Shown: piece after piece, positions 25,101-32,443 of the stretch
How the letters are laid out: each line of letters opens with the position of its first letter
Position numbering within the stretch: the stretch's first letter is position 1
Origin: Chloromonas sp. AAM2
Lineage: Eukaryota; Chlorophyta; Chlorophyceae; Chlamydomonadales; Chlamydomonadaceae
Assembly: GCA_004335635.1 (NCBI GenBank)
Contig: QAXH01005298.1
Span: 192 to 32,634 of the forward strand
Length of the DNA: 32,443 bases
Direction: 5' to 3'
Program-made: the position numbers and the translations under genes
Notes under the pieces: model-generated
The model's input: only the letters and a program-made list of their open reading frames with translations
What the model was told of the DNA's origin: nothing
Database searches by the model: none

Positions 25101-26811
25101 AGGTGGGGGCCGACCGGCGTAGAGCGGGCCCTGTGGGCCTCAAGTCTGTGTCTTACTCAGCCAGGGGAGTGTACAGTGGGGTGCAGCTGCTGTCTTGTGC
25201 GGCTGGCCGGGGCTCCAACGTCTTGTGCCTGGCAAGGAAGCATAGGCTTGACCTGCTACTGTGGCAACATCAACTTGGCCTGCTCCTGTCGCACGCTGAT
25301 GAGCTTCAGTTGAGCCCGTAGCAGCGGACCTGCTGAGCTGGGCACATGGACATGCAATAGTGTGTCTATTGGTGCATTGGTCATGGCTTTCTGCAGCTTG
25401 CGGTGCTGAGCAAACAGTGCAGGCGCATGACAGCGTGTGTGGGCACACATTATACATATGCCTGTTGCTGGCCTTGCAGGTGGAGCACCCGGTGACTGAG
25501 ATGATCACAGGCATTGACCTAATCCAGGAGCAGATCGCAGTGGCCCAGGGTGTGCCCCTCAAGTACAAGCAGGAGGACATCACCTTCAAGGGACACGCCA
25601 TCGAGTGCCGCATCAACGCAGAGGACCCCTTCCAGAACTTCCGCCCCGGCCCCGGCCGCGTCACCACCTACCTTGCACCCGGTGGACCCCATGTGCGCAT
25701 GGACAGCCACCTATACCCAGACTACCTGGTAAGGGGCGAGGATTGAACTTGCACTTCTGCGGCCACCAGATAAACATGCGTAAGCCTGTACCCTGTGTAA
25801 AGGGTTCCCGTCAAACGTGTGTGAAAGCTGTGTGTGAAACTGGGGTGATGCGGCCGCTGTGGGGATTGAAGACGGCCTGGTGTGCGTGTAGGCTCCGGCG
25901 TGTGGCTGGGCCATCGTCATCCCTCTTGCACGGCCATGCCACACGTAAGATGACTTGACGAAGACAGGTGTCTGTCTGTTGCGTGTGCTGTGCAGGTTCC
26001 TCCCAACTATGACTCACTGCTAGGCAAGCTGATCGTCTGGGGGGCTGACCGCGAGCAGGTGAGTTTGGACACGTCGAGCCACGCCAGACTTAGTTTGCAT
26101 TGATCAGCGCTGCCAGCCGTGCATGATTTGTTGGTTGAAGGGTCTATACAAAATGATCATTTCACTCGTCCTAGGTTTGGTTGTTTATGCCTGCAAGCCC
26201 AGTGCGCCCAGTGTGTGGAATGTGAAGATAACTTTTACAGAAATTGTACGTGCAAAGTTGTAAATAATTTTTTTAATTCCTTTTTTGATTACTGTATGTA
26301 TGTGTGTGTGTGTGCTGATGCTCATCCTTCCAGGCCATCAACCGCATGTTGCGTGCGCTGGACGAGACCGTGATCACGGGCGTGCCCACCACCATCGGCT
26401 ACCACAAGCTCATCCTGCAGCATGAGGCCTTCCAGGCAGGCACTGTGGACACAGGCTTCATCCAGAAGTACGGAGCAGGTAAGCAAGACGTCGTATGCAC
26501 ATGCGTCGATTGTGCAGCTTTCCGCGTAAGACGCCTTACGTTCAAGGAGTTTGTTGGGCAACAGTCAGTTTGGGCGCTGTTGGTGTGCAATGCATGCATT
26601 TTCCGTGTGTGGTCGTCGTGAGGCCTTAGGCCGAATGCACATCGCCAGCTGCCATGGGAATCTACTGCCATGTGCTGACGTTTGCCACCACATGTTTCTC
26701 TCTGCCCGTGCAGAGCTCCAGACCCCCCCTCCCCCACCCAAGGTGCGCACGTACCTCAGCGACGCGCTCAAAGCACGCAAGAACAAGAACAAGAACAAGT
26801 TGCCGGCCTGA
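22199..26811 (+). CDS. accC: Biotin carboxylase subunit of plastid acetyl-CoA carboxylase
   Basis: ATP-dependent carboxylation of biotin on the BCCP subunit, the first half-reaction of heteromeric acetyl-CoA carboxylase for plastid fatty-acid synthesis. Exons: 22199-22564, 22931-23041, 23318-23449, 23714-23825, 24068-24185, 24502-24649, 24974-25102, 25480-25728, 25996-26058, 26334-26478 and 26714-26811; 556 aa. Residues 1 to about 78 are Ser/Arg/Gln-rich with few acids, a plastid transit peptide ending near VQVKARA. The enzyme starts at [24 protein letters not shown]. Active-site elements: ATP-grasp loop [15 protein letters not shown] (Lys237), plant-like [10 protein letters not shown], Mg-binding and catalytic [17 protein letters not shown] (Glu366, Asn368, Arg370, Gln372, Glu374) and ECRINAEDP (Arg416). 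The codon before the ATG is TAG, fixing the start. The C-terminus is unusually basic, with alternating Lys-Asn (KNKNKNK). Confidence 0.95.
26297..26314. repeat. Short (TG)n tract in the last long biotin carboxylase intron
   Basis: tgtatgtgtgtgtgtgtg sits about 20 nt before the acceptor at 26333, next to an AT-rich stretch (26264-26290) that is unlike the surrounding GC-rich DNA. Confidence 0.7.
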
Positions 26812-27706
26812 ACCAACCCAGACCACACCCAGGCATCTGCCTAGCACAGCCACACCGGTCTATGATGGACTGGGCTTGGAAGAAGCATGACTAGAGCAGA
26901 GACTCTTTCCAGCTTGACTGGGCCACAGCGTGAGCCATGCAATCAGCAGCCAAGTGAACCGCCCCTCGAGTCTGTTGAAACCAGTTTTGCAATCCAGGGG
27001 ATGGTGCCAGTTGGTCGGTGTCTAATCAGCTCAAGCATTGGTTCAACACCAATTGAGGTTATTGGCCGCACTTTTGGTCACCTCCTGGAAGCTGGCTGTC
27101 GGGACTGCTGCACAGTGGCATGCTGAACAGCAGGATGAGAACGTCACAGTCCGCAGCACTTTGCTGCTACATGATAACCAACAGTGCGTTATGTTGAGGC
27201 TTGATGGTACAAGCTGGGGTGCTCATGACTCGACCTGTGTTTTACGATTTTGCTATGCCACTCAATGACAGCTCGTTTTTCCGGCATCTGATGGCATTGC
27301 AATACAGTTGTTGGACGCCCTGTTGTGCCATAAGAACGCCAAACTCAAAACAGCAATGCTTGGCCCAGCCGACGTGCCTCTTGTGGCCAACCCTGCTTGT
27401 AAGAAAGCTCGTCCTGAAGGCAGTGTGCACGTGTTGGGCGCCAAGGGCCAACAGAGTCGTTTGTGCACAGGCGATAACGGCCCTCCATGGGCCTGTGCGA
27501 CAATGATGATAGGCTACAAAAAGAGCAATGGGCACAGGAAAGGTGATGATGCCCAACATGTACGGCGAGAAACGGTACGGCTTTGAATCATGTCGGAAAG
27601 CTTGCCGTGCAGCCACGGCTTGTGTTGCTTTTGTTGTCAGCTAAGGGGTGCAGCTGACAGAGACGGAGGTTGGCAGTATGTAGGTTGCCGATAGGGCGCA
27701 GACGAA
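26812..27706. other. Spacer between biotin carboxylase and the unassigned gene
   Basis: Holds the biotin carboxylase 3' flank and the 5' flank of the next gene. A TGTAA occurs near 27399, 590 nt after the stop, far for a poly(A) signal. An attggt/accaat inverted repeat lies at 27037-27053. No gene recognised. Confidence 0.5.
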
Positions 27707-30700
27707 ATGAGTCTGAATCGCACGGACTCTCTTGTTTCGCCTGAAATCCGACGGCAGGCAGCAAAGCAGGCCACGATTGCAGAGGAGCAGGGTTACCACA
27801 TCCGAGCTTTACTTTCGTTCTTGGTGAGCCATCCCGCAGTAGCAGATAGAGTGCAGTAGCAGATGGCAGCAGCCTGCCCGTGCACATTGCATGTTGTGTC
27901 TCATTGAAGGCATTTGGCTCGATGTTTGAATGCAATGCTGCCATTGAGGCACGCTGACTTTTGCAGAACCTTGGATCAGCGGACTGGATCAAGCTGTGCC
28001 AAGCTCAAGCGGTGAGTTGCACCCATTACCATGCAAGCACCAGAAAGTCACTGTGAAAATCATGTTGCAACTCTTAAACCACGTTGGCAGTCATTGTAAT
28101 GGATCTGATTGCTTTCTGCAGGTCAATCCAGCCGGCTGGAGTGCATGGGTTAAAGGTGCGCAACTACAGCAGGCCTTACAAGTGTGTGACAGGGGCCTCT
28201 TTGACATGGACGAATCTATGCGTCTCTAGGCTTAAAACAGAGCATATGTCAGGCAGTCGTCCGGAGGCATGTCACACCTCTTTCCTGTGGCTTGTTTGCA
28301 CTCCCTGGCAGATTTCAAACCGCGTGTGAGCGGTGATGGGCTGGATGGCGGGACCGAGCCCACCAAGAAGCGGGACAGCGTGGAGCGAGGATTTAAGAAG
28401 GCGTCTGCAGCCCACAAGGCCTGGGCCAAGCACCTAGAGGAGAAGCGCACAGCGGTGGGTGATGCAGCCACACAAGTCGAATTCACAACAGAGCACTTGG
28501 AGTGTAAACTTCATGAGGTCATGGGTTTGGTATAAGTGCATGGGCGTGGGTAAGAGTCAGTCTGCGCAGTCACTGGCATGCTTTCATGGTGTGCTCAGCA
28601 TGCATACTCACCCATTAAAGTCCGTTGAAGCAGATTGACATCCATGTCACATAGTTCAGGGCAGCAAGTGTGTGTGTGTGTATATGTGTGTGTGCGTGTG
28701 TGGCAGGTGTGTGCACTGCAGCCGCACCAGTTGGACGCGGCACTGCGCCCCGTGTGGGAGGCTTACTGCGACCAGCGGATGTTGGGCTCGATGGGCACAT
28801 GCATCATGAACATCGGCGGCTTCATGCGCCTCCTGTACGACTGCGGGCTTCTGGACAATACCACCACACCCACTGTGGTGGACTGCCTGTGCTTAGGCTC
28901 CACTCGGGCACCTGAGGCGGGCAGTGAGGTGCGATGGAAAAACAGGGTCAGTGCCAGGCAGCAGGCATTTGTAATCAGTCAGTTCCACCCATGGCCAGTG
29001 CCAGCCGCAGACATGCCCAAGATGTGAGCGGGGGGATCACTCTGCTTGGTGCGCTTGGGGCGGAGCTAGGCAGCCCATTTGCGGGAACAGTTCCAATGGG
29101 TGGCCCACTCCTGTGCTGCTGCCCACTGCAGGTTGCTTACGGCCCAGCCTGATTCCGTGTTGGTGGTTGCACGTTGTTGCCTGACCTGACAATGCAGTTT
29201 GGCTCTTGCAGGGCCTGCAGATGGACTATGAGCTGTTCCGGGACTGTTTGGCGCGTGTGGCGGCGCAGAGGCATGCCGTACAGGAAGCTCTCAAGGTGAT
29301 GGATAAACGGCTGATGGGTGGATGAGACAATGGATGTGTGCATCACCAACAGAATGTCGACTAATCATGGCAGGCTTGCGTGTCAACTTATCGTGGCTTG
29401 CGTTGGGCCATCACGACAGTGCCTCATTACTCAAGGCCCGCTGTAGTATGAGCATGGTACCAATGTGCAGCTTATGAGCTGTCTTCTGGTTGTGCATTGG
29501 TCGCATTGCAGGTGCCGGCTTGGAAGCATCCCCCGCCACCCGACATGCAGGACCCCGCATTTCTAGAGCCCTTGCTGAACCTCGGCATATCAGCCACTTT
29601 TCCGTCACCACCAACGGATGCCACAGGCCAGGCGAGCATGCGATCTGTTAGGCTGTCGCAATCGCTTTGCTCGTCTCGGAAGGACAACTGGGACGTGTCC
29701 CGTCCGGCAAGCCGCGCCTCCGTGGCCAACGGGCCGCAGAATGGAAGAATCAGGTTAGTGGAATTCTGTACAGTAAGCAAAACACATTCTCTGTATCCTG
29801 GGACAACAAGCATACTCTGCTACTTAGTTCTATCTTGCGGTGCACACCATGCAACTGCGCGCCAGAACAGAAAGAATCTGGACGTGTGTTACTCACCCCA
29901 TCGCAACTAACTGAGCCTTGCTAGCTGCATCTAGCCTACCATCTTCGATCACAGTGGCCGGGACCTACAGGACACCCAACCATGTGGTGCAGATTCACAG
30001 ATGAGGGGGGCGCGAGCCTGGCCCTCAAGCCCATGTTCTCAGTCAGCTACAACAGCTTCCATGCGCATCAGAAGCTGGGGCGGGTCTGCAGTTCTGGCAG
30101 CCTGCGCTCTGGAGCCAAGGCTGAGCCTCTCTCACCACTCCAGACCCAATGGTACGCACAAGCCGACAATCCATCTGCACTACCCGCAGACACGAGTGGC
30201 ATGTGTGCATTGTTGCGGCGCATACAGCATCAGTCCAGTCGTTACATCGATCAAGAACATTGAACTGGTGCTCGCGACTGCAGAAGTTGCTTCCATTTGT
30301 GTCAACTGGTCACCCGCTGTGCCCTGGCTGGCCGCAGGTGTGCCCTGGTGAAGGACTGGATCCTGCCCCTGGCAGCGCGCAAGGGCACGTCCCTGCCCAG
30401 CCCTGTGGACTGGCTGTTCACACGCAACACATTGGTGAGCTCCAGTGCCACCATGACACTGAATGAGTTTCTCTTGCTCCGAGGTGGTCTCCCGCCCTGG
30501 AGTGAACCCTTGCGGTCAAGGTGGCATAATGATCCTGTCTCTTGTCGATCATGGTTGAACAAATGAATCACAACGATCCATGTGGCCAGAACATAAACCG
30601 CACCTGTTGACCCCACGTGTACCCATGCAGGACCTTATCAGAAGCATTGAGCCAGGTACCAGGTCGCTGTTTGGTTGGTATTCTTCCCTAGACGACCCTG

Positions 30701-31996
30701 CAACCGTGCCCTGGCTGCGGCTGGTGGGGCAGCGCGCAGCGGTGGGGGTCAGGCACATGGTCGAGCTGCTCAGCAACTTCAAGGTCAGCGCGTGCGCACT
30801 GGGGCTAGTGTAAGCCTGGGAATGCAAGGCCCACTGGTGCCCATGTGCACCGCACTGCAGCCTCCCTAGCTTATCTGTCTGCGTGTGTCAACCAGCTGCT
30901 GTCTTTGAAGTTATTGTTCAACCATACATCATGGCGATGGGGCTCGATTAATCCCTTTCAAGTGTTGGGCTGCTATTGTTGGAGCACACACTGCCACTTT
31001 ACTCTCATAGCGGAGTTGCGCTTCTGTTGGTTTTTCAGGTGATTCCGTCCTTTCTCTCCAGAGCACAGGCGTGTGCGTGTTACTCCCTGTGCCCAGCAAC
31101 AGACGGGCGCCAGGGCATGTTCGATGGCGGCCAGACGTTTTCACGGTTTCTGGTCACACTTGCCATCTTAGGGATTCGAGTAGCAGAGGATCTGCAGCCA
31201 CGCATCCAGGTGCGCTTAGAGGCAACTAGTGCACTTCTAGTGCACAGTTACAGGCCCGGATGCAGGAACTGTCGATGTGACGTGACCAGTAAACCGATGT
31301 GCTGTGTGGGTGGGTGACTCTGGCATACGTTCAGCCATTATGCATAAGCAGAGCCTGACAGGCACAGATGCGGAACAACAAAACTATTGCAAGGTGGGAA
31401 TGCACACCAGGAAGCACGTCCACGCAAAGGGCTCAATCTCATACTGCAAAAAAAACAGACTTTTGCATCAATTGATACGATTGCTACACGCATGTCAAGA
31501 AGAGTTCTGCCACTCGTTGAGTAAGAGCACACTTGGAGGTTTGGCACGCAGCAGTTGAAGCACACATGGCTCACAAGTAAGCTGTCATCAGGACACGGCG
31601 GGCCAAACACCTTCTACGTGTTATTGCTTGCCACAGATTCACTTGACGGATGCCGCACAATGCAGATTTCAGTTGTCTTACAAGGGCACCCAGCACCCAG
31701 CACCCAGCACCCAGCACCCAGCACCCAGCACCCAGCACCCAGCACCCAGCACCCAGCACCCAGCACCCAGCACCCAGCACCCAGCACCCAGCACCCAGCA
31801 AGCACTGCCCTCATTGTTGTCATCTACGTTCGGCCCGCGCATGGGACACAGCGAGCAGGACAATGCAACGTGGTTGTGCCACTGTTGTTGCTCGCTACAG
31901 GTCCACTTGACGCCAGAGGAACTGCGCCAGATCCGTCGCTATATGGAGGGGGTGGGGCCGCCCGCATGGCACACCAAGCTAGAGAGCATGCTGTCG
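27707..31996 (+). CDS. Unassigned protein with two p25-alpha/EF-hand-like modules, 3'-partial
   Basis: Exons: 27707-27823, 27967-28011, 28122-28155, 28312-28454, 28722-28928, 29212-29295, 29512-29753, 29993-30151, 30338-30434, 30631-30783, 31039-31209 and 31901-31996. All phases agree over 516 codons, then a donor (gtgagg) at 31997; the end lies outside or unresolved. An in-frame TAG at 27692-27694 precedes the ATG. Two helical modules are visible. Residues 114-207 include LRPVWEAYC, GGFMRLLYDCGLLD, TPTVVDCL and MDYELFRDCLARVAAQR; residues 377-480 include RSLFGWYSS, VRHMVELLSNFKVIP and GQTFSRFLVTLAILGI. The order (bulky aromatic helix, 'RLL-DCGLLD', a late F-x-x-x-L-x-R/L-x-A helix) resembles p25-alpha/TPPP and degenerate EF-hand modules, many of which are microtubule or cilium associated. 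A Ser-rich linker separates them. The gene model is better supported than the family. Confidence 0.6.
28669..28702. repeat. (GT)n tract before a splice acceptor
   Basis: GT-rich run, interrupted by tata and gc, ending about 20 nt before the acceptor at 28721. It stands where a pyrimidine tract would be expected. A second AG at 28704-28705 is rejected because its reading frame does not join the upstream exon. Confidence 0.75.
31686..31800. repeat. Heptamer array (CCCAGCA)n, about 16 copies
   Basis: 115 bp of uninterrupted 7-bp units inside the intron between the exons ending at 31209 and starting at 31901. The minus strand reads GGGTGCT repeated, i.e. runs of three G separated by four bases, which is a G-quadruplex pattern. 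No copy shows a variant base, so the array is young or kept uniform. Confidence 0.95.
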
Positions 31997-32228
31997 GTGA
32001 GGGCATGTGAAAGGGCACGTGAGGGCGTAGTGCGTACACAGTGCCGAATAGGGGTCATGCAGCAGCGTGTTCAATGCACAGCTTTTTCATGGCTGGCAGC
32101 GCTGCAACGCCTTAGGTTCCTGTGCTATTGGTAATATATCAATGTTTACCTGTATGACTGACGTTAGCTGGTAGAAATCTGTGGGTGCGTCCATGTGAGA
32201 GGAGGCAGTAGATCCGTGTATACGACCC
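31997..32228 (+). other. Downstream intron or 3' region of the unassigned gene
   Basis: Follows the donor at 31997. I cannot identify a next exon with confidence before the satellite begins at 32229. Confidence 0.4.
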
Positions 32229-32443
32229 GCACATGCCACACATGTGTGTACCAGTGTGACAGGGAGTGGTGTGCACATGCCACACATGTGTGTACCAGTG
32301 TGATATGGAGTGGTGTGCACATGCCACACATGTGCGTACCAGTGTGATATGGAGTGGTGTGCACATGCCACACATGTGTGTACCAGTGTGATAGGGAGTG
32401 GTGTGCACATGCCACACATGTGCGTACCAGTGTGATAGGGAGT
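32229..32443. repeat. 44-bp tandem satellite, at least 4.9 copies, open at the window edge
   Basis: Units start at 32229, 32273, 32317, 32361 and 32405, exactly 44 bp apart; the fifth is cut by the window end. Each unit contains cacacatgtg followed by tg or cg: the tg form (copies 1, 2, 4) makes the perfect 12-bp palindrome cacacatgtgtg, while the cg form (copies 3, 5) breaks it. A second variable site reads acaggg, atatgg or ataggg. Confidence 0.95.

Noticed and set aside
25140..25667. 175-codon minus-strand ORF opposite biotin carboxylase
   Set aside because: Antisense to a conserved biotin carboxylase exon; no family resemblance.
31686..31800. Interstitial telomere repeat
   Set aside because: The 7-bp period matches plant-type telomeres (TTTAGGG), but the unit TGCTGGG differs at three of seven positions.
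31555..32134. Pro/Gln-rich ORFs (QHPAPST repeats) on both strands
   Set aside because: They are produced by the heptamer array, which lies in an intron between well-phased exons.
32087..32419. Long repetitive Cys/His-rich minus-strand ORFs (MCGMCTPL...)
   Set aside because: They are translations of the 44-bp satellite. The period is not a multiple of three, so all frames are open by repetition.
32229..32443. CRISPR-like array
   Set aside because: Units are contiguous 44-bp copies with no unique spacers, in a eukaryotic nuclear context.

Overview
The window is nuclear DNA from a eukaryote, most likely a chlorophyte green alga. The coding exons are short (34 to 657 nt) and GC-rich, and are separated by many 70-400 nt GT-AG introns. 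TGTAA, the usual chlorophyte polyadenylation signal, lies 90-135 nt after two of the genes. One gene encodes a free-standing plastid biotin carboxylase with a transit peptide, a feature of the green lineage. I cannot name the genus from sequence alone.

Layout: (1) 199-4766 (+) is importin alpha, missing its N-terminal importin-beta-binding region at the window edge. (2) 4767-8565 is a repeat-bearing spacer with no recognised gene. (3) 8566-11752 (-) is a PRMT3-type protein arginine methyltransferase in 7 exons. (4) It is divergent, across a 312-bp interval, from (5) 12065-21004 (+), a complete 28-exon CSE1/CAS/exportin-2 of 958 aa. (6) 22199-26811 (+) is a complete 11-exon plastid biotin carboxylase of 556 aa. 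(7) 27707 to beyond 31996 (+) is a gene I cannot name, with two modules resembling p25-alpha/EF-hand-like folds. Its introns hold a G-quadruplex-prone heptamer array, and a 44-bp satellite runs off the right edge. I rebuilt all gene models by hand from splice consensus, reading-frame phase and family alignment. Every listed exon chain keeps frame.

Functionally, the left two thirds is rich in nucleocytoplasmic transport. Importin alpha carries NLS cargo into the nucleus, and CSE1 is the dedicated exportin that returns importin alpha to the cytoplasm, so both halves of one cycle lie within 21 kb. PRMT3 between them is a cytosolic/ribosomal methyltransferase in other eukaryotes. Here three of the four zinc ligands of its N-terminal C2H2 finger are replaced, although the catalytic core is intact. 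Biotin carboxylase performs the first half-reaction of acetyl-CoA carboxylase in plastid fatty-acid synthesis and has no obvious link to its neighbours.

I found no CRISPR array, tRNA, rRNA, recognisable transposase or reverse transcriptase, and no clear new multi-gene system. The items most worth a second look are the importin alpha/CSE1 proximity, the degenerate PRMT3 finger, two frame-preserving stop-free introns in PRMT3, an inverted dispersed repeat bracketing PRMT3 and CSE1, a 170-bp duplication at the PRMT3 3' end, and the unassigned gene at the right.
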